Shown: positions 1 to 8,217, counted from the first letter of the stretch. The stretch is DNA of 64,000 nt from Modestobacter roseus (GCF_007994135.1 NZ_VLKF01000001.1:744001-808000), one strand, 5' to 3'. Notes: generated from the letters alone by a model not told the origin. Numbers and translations are program-made.

Positions 1-221
1 CTCGCGGTAAAAGCCGTGGTCGACGCGCGCCTCACTCGTCCCACTGGACACATCGCACCCCAGGCGTCTCGCTCGTCACAGATGGCACTGGCGCGCTGCA
101 TGATCGGTCGGGCAGACTGGCGGCCGGTTGCTCCTGGAGCCGCCGCAGTGCGAACGCAGCGCCACCGAACACGACAGGTCCGTTGGGGAAGACGAACCAG
201 TCGAGTCGATGGAGGTGCGCC

Positions 222-722
222 GTGCAGCGACGGTCAACCCAGGGTGTCGTCTTCGTGCACGCGTGCCCGAAGGCGTTGTGCCAGCACGTCGAATGGGCGC
301 TCGAGCGCGTCGTCGGCGCGCCGGTGTCTTTGACGTGGGCCGACCAGCCCGTGGCGCACGGCTCCTACCGTGCCGAGATCGCCTGGACGGGCGCCCCCGG
401 CACCGGGGCCAAGCTCGTCGCTGCCCTCAAGCAGTGGCCGATGCTGCGCTTCGAGGTGACCGAGGAGGCCAGCCACGGCAACGACGGCGAGCGCATGTCC
501 TACGTGCCCGGGCACGGGGTGCACCGCGCGCCGGTCAGCGCCAACGGCGACCTCGTCATCACCGAGCAGCAGCTGCGGCACCTCGCCGCCACCGCCACCT
601 CGGTCGAGGCCTTCCGGCACGGCGTCGACACGCTGCTCGGTGCCGCCTGGGACACCGACCTGGAGCCCTACCGCTACGCCGGCGACGCCGCGCCGGTCAC
701 CTGGCTGCACCAGGTCGTGTGA
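222..722 (+). CDS. DUF3145 family protein
   Basis: A 166-residue cytoplasmic protein whose sequence (VVFVHACPKALCQHVEWAL near the N-terminus, ending in a TWLHQVV tail) matches the actinobacterial DUF3145 family as I remember it. No function is established for the family. I chose the GTG at 222 because GGAGG lies about 6 bases before it; an upstream TTG at 183 would add 13 residues of poor character. It converges on the fatty-acid synthesis operon, and the gap holds a repeat and a strong hairpin. Family members often sit beside the FAS-II genes in actinobacteria (known context, recalled), but no direct role can be read from the sequence. Confidence 0.85.
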   Translation: MQRRSTQGVVFVHACPKALCQHVEWALERVVGAPVSLTWADQPVAHGSYRAEIAWTGAPGTGAKLVAALKQWPMLRFEVTEEASHGNDGERMSYVPGHGVHRAPVSANGDLVITEQQLRHLAATATSVEAFRHGVDTLLGAAWDTDLEPYRYAGDAAPVTWLHQVV

Positions 723-792
723 GCAACGGGCGGCGTCCTGACTCGACCGCCGCCGTCCCTGGGGCGCACCAGCGCCCCTCCTCCCGCACCAC

Positions 793-859
793 AGGGCGTC
801 CCCCTGCACCGATGTCGGTGCAGGGGGACGCCCTTTGATCAGGTGACCTGATCGAACCC
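793..859. repeat. Composite palindromic repeat, copy 1
   Basis: A perfect 20-base inverted repeat (793-812 with 815-834, 2-base centre) is followed at 837-853 by a second palindrome, GATCAGGT-G-ACCTGATC. The same two-part architecture recurs at 9426-9504 and 10686-10768. This copy lies in minus orientation between two convergent genes. A loosely conserved extra half-arm precedes the hairpin near 780-792. Confidence 0.85.
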
Positions 860-864
860 ACCGG

Positions 865-912
865 ACGACGACGGCCCGGCACCCTCTCAGCGGGGTGCCG
901 GGCCGTCGTCGT
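865..912. terminator. Bidirectional hairpin terminator between DUF3145 and accD
   Basis: An inverted repeat of about 20 bases per arm (865-884 and 892-912, 7-base loop) ends 4 bases before the stop codon of the carboxylase gene on the minus strand. It is GC-rich and lacks a U-tract, as is common in actinobacteria. Its place between converging genes supports termination in both directions. Confidence 0.75.
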
Positions 913-915
913 TCG

Positions 916-2328
916 TCAGAGCGGGATGTTGCCGTGCGCGCCCCGGCCGGCCGGGGTCTCCGCCAGCGCGGCCACCAGCCGGCGCTTTGTCTGGGCCGGC
1001 TCGACGACGTCGTCGACGACGCCGATCTCCCGGGCCCGGTTCACCCCGCCGGCGATCCGCTCGTGCTCCTCGGCGAGCTGCGCGTGCAGCGCCTCCCGCT
1101 CCCCGGGCGGGGCGGCGGCGAGCTTCTTGCGGTGCAGGATGCCGACCGCGGCCTTGGCGCCCATCACGGCGACCTCCGCGCCCGGCCACGCGAACACCGC
1201 GTTGGCGCCCAGCGAGCGGGCGTTCATGGCGATGTACGCGCCGCCGTAGGACTTGCGGGTCACCAGCGTCACCCGCGGCACCACGGCCTCGGCGAAGGCG
1301 TGCAGCAGCTTGGCGCCCCGGCGGACGACGCCGTCCCACTCCTGGCCCACGCCGGGCAGGTAGCCGGGCACGTCGACCAGCACCACCAGCGGCACCCCGA
1401 AGGCGTCGCACATCCGCACGAAGCGGGCGGCCTTCTCCGCCGAGGCGGAGTCCAGGCAGCCACCCAGCCGCAGCGGGTTGTTCGCGATCACCCCGACGGT
1501 GCGCCCGGCGAGCCGGCCCAGTGTGGTCACGATGTTCGGCGCGAACCGCGGGTGCAGCTCCAGGCCGGGACCGTCCAGCAACGCGGCGACCAGCGGCTTC
1601 ACGTCGTAGGCCCGGTTGCGCTGCTCGGGCAGCAGCGCCGCGAGGTCGACGGCCGGCTCGTCCTGGGCTGGGGCGAAGCTGCCCTGCGCGGCCAGCAGGT
1701 CGACCGCCGTCCGGGCGGTCTCCAGCGCCTCGGCCTCGGTGTCGGTGACCACGTGCACGACACCGGAGCGCCGGCCGTGGGTGTCCGGCCCGCCGAGCTG
1801 CTCCTGGTCGACGACCTCGCCGGTCACCGACCGGACGACGTCGGGACCGGTCACGAACACCCGCCCGGCCGGACCCATGATCACCAGGTCGGTGAGCGCC
1901 GGCCCGTAGGCGGCGCCGCCGGCGGCCGCCCCGAGGACGACGGAGATCTGCGGGACCCGCCCGGAGGCGCGCACCATCGCGGCGAACACCTCACCGACCG
2001 CGTGCAGTGCGGTGACGCCCTCGGCCAACCGGGCACCGCCGGAGTGCCAGATGCCGACGACGGGCAGCCGCTCGCGCAGCGCGGTGTCGATGGCGTCGAC
2101 GATGTGCCGGCAGCCGTCGAGGCCCATCGCCCCGCCCATGATCGTGGCGTCGGTGCAGTAGGCGATCGCCGGGGACCCGGCGACGGTGCCGCGGCCGGCG
2201 AGCACCCCGGAGGTGTCGCGGGCGGCCAGCAGCTGCAGCGAGCCCGGGTCGAAGAACCGGGCGAGCCGGTCCTCGGGGTCGCGGGGGTCGACGGTCGCGA
2301 CCGGCGGCGCGGGGGTGGCGGTGGTCAT
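916..2328 (-). CDS. accD: Acyl-CoA carboxylase beta (carboxyltransferase) subunit, AccD6-like
   Basis: A 470-residue carboxyltransferase subunit that transfers CO2 from carboxybiotin to acetyl- or propionyl-CoA, supplying malonyl-CoA for fatty-acid synthesis. Family hallmarks are visible: the glycine-rich HSGGARLAEG and GAAAGGAAYGPAL segments and the SYGGAYIAMNARSLGAN motif in the C-terminal half. The ATG at 2328 has GAGGAG about 7 bases upstream and lies 13 bases after the fabF stop, so it closes the operon. Length and position match mycobacterial AccD6 (about 473 residues). No biotin-carrying alpha subunit is encoded in the window. Substrate preference cannot be read from sequence alone. 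Confidence 0.95.
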   Translation of the reverse strand: MTTATPAPPVATVDPRDPEDRLARFFDPGSLQLLAARDTSGVLAGRGTVAGSPAIAYCTDATIMGGAMGLDGCRHIVDAIDTALRERLPVVGIWHSGGARLAEGVTALHAVGEVFAAMVRASGRVPQISVVLGAAAGGAAYGPALTDLVIMGPAGRVFVTGPDVVRSVTGEVVDQEQLGGPDTHGRRSGVVHVVTDTEAEALETARTAVDLLAAQGSFAPAQDEPAVDLAALLPEQRNRAYDVKPLVAALLDGPGLELHPRFAPNIVTTLGRLAGRTVGVIANNPLRLGGCLDSASAEKAARFVRMCDAFGVPLVVLVDVPGYLPGVGQEWDGVVRRGAKLLHAFAEAVVPRVTLVTRKSYGGAYIAMNARSLGANAVFAWPGAEVAVMGAKAAVGILHRKKLAAAPPGEREALHAQLAEEHERIAGGVNRAREIGVVDDVVEPAQTKRRLVAALAETPAGRGAHGNIPL

Positions 2329-2341
2329 GAGCAGCTCCTCA

Positions 2342-3583
2342 TCAAGCCGTGGTGAAGACCAGGGCCATGTTGTGGCCGCCGAACCCGAAGGAGTCGTTGA
2401 GCGCGGCGGTGAACGAGGCCTTGCGCGGCTCGCGGCGCACGATGTCCAGCGCCTGGACCGCGGCGTCGTCGTCGGGGTCGTCGAGGTTCGCCGTCGCGGG
2501 CACCAGCTGGTCGCGCAGCGCCAGGATGGTGAACACCGACTCCAGCGCCCCGGCCGCGCCGAGCAGGTGCCCGGTCTGGCTCTTGGTGGCGGTGACCAGC
2601 GGGTGGTCGCCGATGGCGTTGCGGATCGCGGAGGCCTCGGCGGTGTCGCCGATCGGCGTCGACGTGGCGTGCGCGTTGACGTGGCCGATGTCGGCGGCGG
2701 TGAGGCCGGCGTCGCGGATCGCGGCGGCGATCGCCCGGCCGGCGCCCTCGCCCTCGGGGTGCGGGGCGACCAGGTCGTAGCCGTCCGCGGTGGCGCCGGC
2801 GCCGGCGAGGCGGGCGTGGACCTTCGCGCCACGGGCCCGGGCGGCGTCGGCCCGCTCGAGCACCAGCGCGCCGGCGCCCTCGCCGAGCACGAAGCCGTCG
2901 CGGCCCTTGTCGAACGGGCGGGAGGCGCGCTCGGGCTCGTCGTTGCGGGTGCTCATCGCGCGCATCGCGGCGAAGCCGGCCATCGGCAGCGGGTGGACGC
3001 AGGCCTCCGTGCCGCCGACGACGACCATGTCGGCGCGGTCGAACCGGAGCAGGTCCAGGCCCCAGCGGATCGCCTCGGCGCCCGAGGCGCAGGCGCTCAC
3101 CGGGGCGTGCACGCCGGCCTTGGCGCCGACGGCCAGGCCGACCGCGGCCGCGGGGCCGTTGGGCATGAGCATCGGGATGGTGAAGGGGGAGACGCGCTTG
3201 GGGCCCTTGGCCTCCAGGATGTCGTCCTGGTCGAGCAGGGTGACCGCACCGCCGATGCCGGTGCCGAAGACGACGGCGATGCGCAGCGGGTCGACACCGG
3301 AGTCGGCGCCGGCGGCATCACGCCAGGCCTCCTCGGCGGCGATGACGGCGGTCTGCTGGCTGCGGTCGAGCCGGCGGGAGCGGACCCGGTCCAGCTGCTC
3401 GGACGGCTCGACGGCGAGCCGCGCGACGAGCTGGGCCGGCATGTCCGCCGCCCACTCGTCGGTCAGCCGGCTCACCCCGGACCGGCCGGCCAGCAGTGCC
3501 TCCCAGGTGGAGACGACGTCACCACCGAGGGGCGTGGTGGCGCCGAGCCCGGTGACGACGACGTCGGCGGTGGGCGTGCTCAT
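2342..3583 (-). CDS. fabF: Beta-ketoacyl-ACP synthase II (KasA/FabF)
   Basis: A 413-residue condensing enzyme that elongates acyl-ACP with malonyl-ACP in the FAS-II cycle. The catalytic cysteine sits in the VSACASGAEA motif, and the two histidines in NAHATSTPIGD and KSQTGHLLGAAG, giving the Cys-His-His triad of FabF/KasA enzymes. The N-terminal VVVTGLGATTPLG is typical. The ATG at 3583 has an AGGAGGAAG ribosome site just upstream. It lies between acpP and accD in a tight minus-strand operon. Only one KAS is present here, unlike the KasA-KasB pair of M. tuberculosis. Confidence 0.96.
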   Translation of the reverse strand: MSTPTADVVVTGLGATTPLGGDVVSTWEALLAGRSGVSRLTDEWAADMPAQLVARLAVEPSEQLDRVRSRRLDRSQQTAVIAAEEAWRDAAGADSGVDPLRIAVVFGTGIGGAVTLLDQDDILEAKGPKRVSPFTIPMLMPNGPAAAVGLAVGAKAGVHAPVSACASGAEAIRWGLDLLRFDRADMVVVGGTEACVHPLPMAGFAAMRAMSTRNDEPERASRPFDKGRDGFVLGEGAGALVLERADAARARGAKVHARLAGAGATADGYDLVAPHPEGEGAGRAIAAAIRDAGLTAADIGHVNAHATSTPIGDTAEASAIRNAIGDHPLVTATKSQTGHLLGAAGALESVFTILALRDQLVPATANLDDPDDDAAVQALDIVRREPRKASFTAALNDSFGFGGHNMALVFTTA

Positions 3584-3654
3584 GACTTCCTCCTGGGACT
3601 GACTGGCCGGACGGCCCGGGTGAGCGGCTGGAACGAAGGCTGATCAGCCTCGGC

Positions 3655-3900
3655 TCAGGCCTGGTTCTTCTCGATGTAGGACATGGCGTCCCCGACGGTC
3701 TTGATGTTGCCGAGCTCGTCGTCGGGGATGGCCACGCCGAACTTGTCCTCGACGGCCGTGGCGATCTCCACCATCGACAGCGAGTCGACGTCGAGGTCCT
3801 CGGTGAAGGACTTCTCGGGGGTGGCGTCGGCCGGGGCGACGCCGGCCACCTCCTCCAGGATCTCGGCGAGGCCGGCCTGGATCTCTGCGGTGCTGGGCAC
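3655..3900 (-). CDS. acpP: Acyl carrier protein
   Basis: An 81-residue acidic acyl carrier protein. The phosphopantetheine attachment serine is in the DVDSLSMVEI motif, about residue 41. The protein carries growing acyl chains between FabD, FabH and FabF. I chose the GTG at 3900 because GAGAGGA lies 6 bases before it. It sits between fabH and fabF, the order known from Streptomyces FAS operons. It lacks the long C-terminal tail of mycobacterial AcpM, which suggests conventional fatty acids rather than mycolates (inference). Confidence 0.96.
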   Translation of the reverse strand: MPSTAEIQAGLAEILEEVAGVAPADATPEKSFTEDLDVDSLSMVEIATAVEDKFGVAIPDDELGNIKTVGDAMSYIEKNQA

Positions 3901-3983
3901 GCGGGGTCCTCTCTCTGGCTGTGGGTGGCGGAGCCGGGTGGCCCCGCCGTCGACCGGGACGGTGCCCCGGCAGGTCTGGTCTA

Positions 3984-4967
3984 TCAGGGCAGGCGGACGA
4001 CCTGGCCGGCGACGGTGAGGCCGGCGCCGTAGCCGAGCACCAGCGCCAGATCGCCGCTCTTGGCCTCGCCGGACTCCATGAGCGCGGTGAGGGCCAGCGG
4101 CACCGAGGCCGCGGAGGTGTTGCCCGACTGCACGATGTCCCGGGCGATGACCGTCTTCTCGCCGAAGCCGAGCTTCTTCGCCATCGACTCGATGATCCGC
4201 AGGTTGGCCTGGTGCGGGGCGAACACGTCGATGTCGGCGGCGGTGACGCCGGCGGACTCCATCGCCTCGGTGAGGGTGGCGGTGAGCTTGGTGGTGGCCC
4301 ACCGGTACACGGCCTGCCCGGCCATCGACATCGTCGAGGTGCCGGGGGCGATCTCGATGGCGGTGTACTGGTCGCCGTCGCTGCCCCAGGCCACCGGGCC
4401 GATGCCGGGCTCCTCGGACGGCCCGACCACGGCCGCGCCCGCGCCGTCGGCGAAGATCACCGCGGTCGAGCGGTCGGTGAGGTCGGTGACGTCGGTGAGC
4501 CGCTCGACGCCGACGACGAGCACGTGCTGCGCGTCGCCGGTGCGGATGGCGTCCGACGCCATGCCCAGCGCGTAGCAGAACCCGGCGCAGCCGGCGTTGA
4601 GGTCGAACGCGCCCGGCCGGGTGACGCCCAGCCGGTGGGCGACCTGCGGGCCGATGCCCGGGATCGGCGCGGTCAGGCTCGCGCTGGCCACGATGACCAG
4701 GTCGACCTGGTCGGGGGAGAGCCCGCTGGCGGCCAGTGCCTTGCCACCGGCGGCCACGGCCATCTCGACCAGCGTCTCGTCGTCGGAGGCCCAGCGGCGC
4801 TCGGCGATGCCGACGCGGGTCTGGATCCACTCGTCGCTGGTGTCCATCACCGTCTCGAGCTCGGCGTTGGTCACCCGGCGCCGGGGCCGGTAGCCGCCCA
4901 GGCCGAGGATCTGCGCGCCGGGCGCGCCCTGACGCAGCTTGATCGTGCTCCGGGTCTTCTGTTCCAT
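3984..4967 (-). CDS. fabH: Beta-ketoacyl-ACP synthase III
   Basis: A 327-residue KAS III that starts chain synthesis by condensing an acyl-CoA with malonyl-ACP. The Cys-His-Asn triad is visible in NAGCAGFCYALG, FAPHQANLRI and QSGNTSAAS. The ATG at 4967 has GAGGGCGGG directly upstream. A 46-50 bp repeat fills the gap to fabD. M. tuberculosis keeps fabH elsewhere, whereas this fabD-fabH-acpP-fabF order matches Streptomyces. Primer preference (acetyl or branched) cannot be judged from the sequence. Confidence 0.96.
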   Translation of the reverse strand: MEQKTRSTIKLRQGAPGAQILGLGGYRPRRRVTNAELETVMDTSDEWIQTRVGIAERRWASDDETLVEMAVAAGGKALAASGLSPDQVDLVIVASASLTAPIPGIGPQVAHRLGVTRPGAFDLNAGCAGFCYALGMASDAIRTGDAQHVLVVGVERLTDVTDLTDRSTAVIFADGAGAAVVGPSEEPGIGPVAWGSDGDQYTAIEIAPGTSTMSMAGQAVYRWATTKLTATLTEAMESAGVTAADIDVFAPHQANLRIIESMAKKLGFGEKTVIARDIVQSGNTSAASVPLALTALMESGEAKSGDLALVLGYGAGLTVAGQVVRLP

Positions 4968-4973
4968 CCCGCC

Positions 4974-5023
4974 CTCGTTCCGCTCCTCGGTCGCTGGCGC
5001 TCCCTGCGATGCTCGCTCGGGCG
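4974..5023 (-). repeat. Intergenic 46-bp repeat (family B), copy 1
   Basis: Read on the minus strand this stretch begins GAGCGAGCATCGCAGGGAG and ends GAGGAGCGGAACGAG. The same 46 bases occur at 27094-27139 on the plus strand without a mismatch that I can see. Here it lies between the fabD stop and the fabH ribosome-binding site, in sense orientation. Confidence 0.85.
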
Positions 5024-5029
5024 TCCTGC

Positions 5030-6232
5030 TCACTGGGCCACCTCCGGGTAGAGGCGGGCGATCGGGTCGCCGGCGTCGACGAGGTCCCCGTCGGCCACCA
5101 GCCACTCGGCGAGCACGCCGTCGTAGCCGGCGGAGACGTTGACCTCCTCGCGGCGGCTGCGGATGCAGCCGAGCGGCGTGCCGGCCGGCAGGTGCGTGCC
5201 CTCGGCGACGTCGGCCGGGGCGACCGTGCCGCGGGCGGGGGCGACCACGACCCGCCAGTCGGGGGAGTGCTCGGCCTCCGCGCGCCCGCGCTCGGCGGCG
5301 ATGAGCTCCCGCGCGCGGTCGAGGTCGGCGGGCTTGGTGAGCGCCAGCACCTCGATGTCGGCACCCTTCCACTCGCGCTTGGCCAGGCCGGCGAGCGCAC
5401 CCGCCGGCGGCAGCTCCAGGACGGCGGTGACGCCGAGGTCGCGCAGCGTGGCCAGGCAGGCGTCGAACCGCACCGGGCTGGTGACCTGGCTGACCAGCCG
5501 GGAGAGCACCTCGGCGCCGCTGTCGACCGCGGCGCCGTCGGCGTTGGACAGCAGCAGCCGGCTCGGGTCGGCGGGGCGCAGGCCACCGACCAGCGCCTCG
5601 AGCTCCTCGCGGGCGCTGGCCATGAACGAGGTGTGGAAGGCGCCGGCGACCGACAGCGGCATGATCCGCGCCTTCTCCGGCGGGTCGGCCTTGAGCGCGG
5701 CGAGGCCCTCCAGCGACCCGGCGGCGACCACCTGGCCACCGCCGTTCATGTTCGCCGGGGTCAGGCCGTGCTGCTCCAGGGCGGCGAGCACCTGCTCCGG
5801 GTCGCCCCCCAGGACGGCGGACATCCCGGTCGGCGTCTGCGCGCAGGACCGCGCCATCGCCCGGCCGCGCACCGCGGTCAGCGCGATCGCGGCCTCGACG
5901 GAGAGCACCCCGGCCAGCGCGGCGGCGGTCAGCTCGCCCACCGAGTGACCGGTGATGACGACGTCGCGGCCGGCGGCGGGGGCGTGCACCACCGGGCCGG
6001 GCATCCCGCCGAGCTCGCGGGCGATGAACAGGCTCATCGCCACGACCAGCGGCTGGGTGACCGCGGTGTCCTTGATCGCCTCGGCGTCACCTGTGGTGCC
6101 GAGCTCCAGGAGGTCGGCGTCGGCGATCGCCCCGGCCCAGCGGAAGAAGGACTCCGCGCCGGGGAGGTCGAGCCAGTCGGTGAGCATCCCGGGCTTCTGG
6201 GCACCCTGTCCGGGGGCGAGAACGGCCAGCAC
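5030..6232 (-). CDS. fabD: Malonyl-CoA:ACP transacylase with C-terminal biotinyl-like domain
   Basis: Residues 1-300 form an acyltransferase that loads malonyl groups from CoA to ACP. The nucleophile is Ser97 in GHSVGE, with Arg122 and His200 (GAFHTS) at the expected places. Residues about 327-397 form a second domain of biotinyl/lipoyl hammerhead type: VAPARGTV, then GTHLPAGTPLG, then YDGVLAEWLVADGDLVDAGDP. The usual (E)AMKM turn is replaced by RSRREE (residues 358-363), so the modified lysine is missing. The usual FabD is about 300-316 residues, so the extra ~100 residues are a real fusion. The GTG at 6232 has AGGG 8 bases upstream; an earlier in-frame start at 6280 lacks support. It is the first FAS gene after the regulator. 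Confidence 0.93.
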   Translation of the reverse strand: MLAVLAPGQGAQKPGMLTDWLDLPGAESFFRWAGAIADADLLELGTTGDAEAIKDTAVTQPLVVAMSLFIARELGGMPGPVVHAPAAGRDVVITGHSVGELTAAALAGVLSVEAAIALTAVRGRAMARSCAQTPTGMSAVLGGDPEQVLAALEQHGLTPANMNGGGQVVAAGSLEGLAALKADPPEKARIMPLSVAGAFHTSFMASAREELEALVGGLRPADPSRLLLSNADGAAVDSGAEVLSRLVSQVTSPVRFDACLATLRDLGVTAVLELPPAGALAGLAKREWKGADIEVLALTKPADLDRARELIAAERGRAEAEHSPDWRVVVAPARGTVAPADVAEGTHLPAGTPLGCIRSRREEVNVSAGYDGVLAEWLVADGDLVDAGDPIARLYPEVAQ

Positions 6233-6293
6233 GTGACAACCCTGGCAGTTGCCGGGCCGATGCGGAGCCGGAAGTCCCACGAATTACAGCGGT

Positions 6294-6323
6294 CGGTCTT
6301 TGGAGGAACCCTCCAAAAGACCG
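6294..6323 (-). promoter_or_regulatory. Candidate FasR operator before fabD
   Basis: A near-perfect inverted repeat: arm CGGTCTTTGGAGG (6294-6306), a short centre, and CCTCCAAAAGACCG (6310-6323), with one extra A in the second arm. It lies about 62-92 bases before the fabD GTG and 59 bases after the fasR stop. The A/T-containing core and missing U-tract argue for a protein site rather than a terminator. FasR proteins bind inverted repeats before FAS genes (known); binding here is inferred. Confidence 0.6.
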
Positions 6324-6381
6324 TCTCCTGACCGCCCCCGGTGACGCGTTCGGGTGGGAGGGGCCACGATGACCGGCTGGA

Positions 6382-7590
6382 TCAGTGCCAGAGCGACCGG
6401 GAGCCCTCGAGGCGGGTGAGCGCCAGCGCCAGCTGCAGGGTCCAGGCCCCGCGCGGGTCGGTGATCGAGCACCCGGTCAGCTCGGTGGCCCGCTTGAGCC
6501 GGTACCGGACGGTGTTGGGGTGCACGAACAGCGCCCGCGCCGTCCCCTCCAGGTTGCCCCCGTGTGCGAGCACCGCCCGCACGGTGTCCAGCACCTCCCC
6601 GCCGGCGGCCTCCAGCGGGCGGGCCACCCGCTCGGCCAGCTCGGTCCGGGCCACCGGGTCACCGTCGAGGGCGCGCTCGGGCAGCAGCGCCTCGGCGTCC
6701 ACCGGGCGGGGCGCGTCGGGCCAGGCGGCCGCGGCGCGCAGCCCGGCGAGGGCCGCCGCCGCGGACTCGGCGGCCCGGGCCAGCGAGTCGACCTGGGGTC
6801 CGACGACGATCGGGCCGGGGCCGAACTCCCGGCACACCCGCTCGGCGACGGCGCCCAGCCCGTCGACACCGCCCAGCACCACGACGAGCTTGTCCGCGTG
6901 CACCCCGACGAGCACCTCGCTGCGCAGCGAGCGGGCCGCGCGGCGCACGCCGGCGCGGGAGTCCCGCTCGGCCGAGGGGGCGGCGCCGACGAGCACGAGA
7001 ACCGGGCCGGTGGTGGCCCAGCCCAGCGCCGCGGCCCGGCCGGGCAGCTCCTCGGACCGGTCGCCGCGGACGAGGGCGTCGACGACGAGCGCCTCCAGCC
7101 GCGCGTCCCAGGCGCCCCGGTTCTCGGCGAAGCTGGCGTAGACGTGCGCGGTGGCGAAGGCGACCTCGCGGCTGAACTGCAGCACGGCCAGCCGCAGCGG
7201 CTCGGCCTCGCCGGGCTCGGCGACCTGGGTCACCCGGGCCTCGACCACCTCGACGGTCACCTTGATCAGGTCGACGGTCTGCTTGAGCGGCACCGCGCGG
7301 GCCAGCTCCCGGGGCGCGGCGCCGAACACCTCGCCGGTCAGCCGGGGCGGTCGGCCGGGGTTGCGGCACCACTCGACCAGCGAGGCGATGCCCGCCTGGG
7401 CGACCAGCGTGACCCAGGAGCGCTGGTCGGCCGGCATCGCCCGGAACCAGGAGAGCTCCTCGTCCATCCGGGCCACCGCCTGGGTGGCCAGCGACCCGGA
7501 GGCGCGCTCCAGCCGGCGCAGCGTCGCCTCCGACGGGCGCACCCGGGCCGGTCGCGCCGCCGTGGTGTCCGCCGTCGGGGTGTCCTCCAC
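6382..7590 (-). CDS. fasR: PucR-type transcriptional regulator of fatty-acid synthesis (FasR-like)
   Basis: A regulator of about 402 residues. The C-terminal end holds the PucR-type helix-turn-helix (LAHGGNLEGTARALFVHPNT and the following RYRLKRATELTG). Ahead of it are a GGDEF-like central region and a helical N-terminal part (MDEELSWFRAMPADQRSW, LVAQAGI) typical of FasR/Rv2242. Streptomyces FasR activates the adjacent fabD-fabH-acpP-fabF operon, and mycobacterial relatives respond to long-chain acyl-CoA (known). It directly precedes fabD on the same strand. The start is uncertain: GTG at 7590 is used, while GTG at 7641 would add 17 residues and overlap the divergent pirin-like gene. Neither has a clear ribosome site. 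Confidence 0.88.
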   Translation of the reverse strand: MEDTPTADTTAARPARVRPSEATLRRLERASGSLATQAVARMDEELSWFRAMPADQRSWVTLVAQAGIASLVEWCRNPGRPPRLTGEVFGAAPRELARAVPLKQTVDLIKVTVEVVEARVTQVAEPGEAEPLRLAVLQFSREVAFATAHVYASFAENRGAWDARLEALVVDALVRGDRSEELPGRAAALGWATTGPVLVLVGAAPSAERDSRAGVRRAARSLRSEVLVGVHADKLVVVLGGVDGLGAVAERVCREFGPGPIVVGPQVDSLARAAESAAAALAGLRAAAAWPDAPRPVDAEALLPERALDGDPVARTELAERVARPLEAAGGEVLDTVRAVLAHGGNLEGTARALFVHPNTVRYRLKRATELTGCSITDPRGAWTLQLALALTRLEGSRSLWH

Positions 7591-7635
7591 GGCGGCAAGG
7601 GTGTCACGGCGGCTGCGGTCGGGGACCCTGGAGCC

Positions 7636-8178
7636 GTGCACACACCGGGAGCGGGGCTGGAGTCACGGGTGCTGCTGGACCCCGCGGACGGGTCGCTGGG
7701 CCCGCTGCTGCGGGTGGCGGACGACCGGCTGGGCGGGGGAGCGGGCTACGGCCGGCACCCCCACCGGGACGTCGACGTGGTCGCGGTGGTGCTCCGCGGC
7801 TCGGTGCGGCACGCCTGGGGCCGGGAGGCGGTGGCCGGACCGGGTGACGTCGCGGTGCTGCGGGCCGGGCGCGGGCTGGAGCACGACGAGATCGCCGGCG
7901 CCGACGGCGCGCACGTCGTCCAGACCTACCTGCGGGCCGCCGCACCCGGGGGCGAGCCGGCGCACGACGTGCTGCTGCGGCCCACCGGCTGGGTCGACCT
8001 CGGCCGCGCCGACGCCCGGCTGTGGCTCGGGACGGCGGGGCCCGACGTGCCGCCGGGGCTGCGCCTGGTCGCCGGCGACGACCGGGTGACGGCGACCGTG
8101 GGGGAGGGCCCGGTGCCCGGCGACGGCGTCGTCCTGGTCTGGCAGCTGGACACCGCCCGGCCCGCCTGGGCCGACTGA
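7636..8178 (+). CDS. Pirin-like cupin protein
   Basis: A 180-residue protein with pirin N-terminal cupin signatures: GYGRHPHRDVDVVAVVLRG, which provides metal-binding histidines, and GPGDVAVLRAGRGLEHDE. Pirins bind a metal ion, and some act as quercetinases or as transcription cofactors. At 180 residues it is shorter than full pirins (about 230-300), so the second cupin half is reduced. The GTG at 7636 has GGAG 5 bases upstream. It is divergent from fasR, with possibly overlapping 5' ends. The substrate is unknown. Confidence 0.8.
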   Translation: MHTPGAGLESRVLLDPADGSLGPLLRVADDRLGGGAGYGRHPHRDVDVVAVVLRGSVRHAWGREAVAGPGDVAVLRAGRGLEHDEIAGADGAHVVQTYLRAAAPGGEPAHDVLLRPTGWVDLGRADARLWLGTAGPDVPPGLRLVAGDDRVTATVGEGPVPGDGVVLVWQLDTARPAWAD

Positions 8179-8217
8179 CCCTGCCGCGATCCTGAGCGTT
8201 GCTACAGACTGGCCCCC

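Noticed and set aside
128-838. A 236-residue plus-strand frame overlapping DUF3145
   Set aside because: It is an Arg-rich shifted reading of the DUF3145 gene, without family features.
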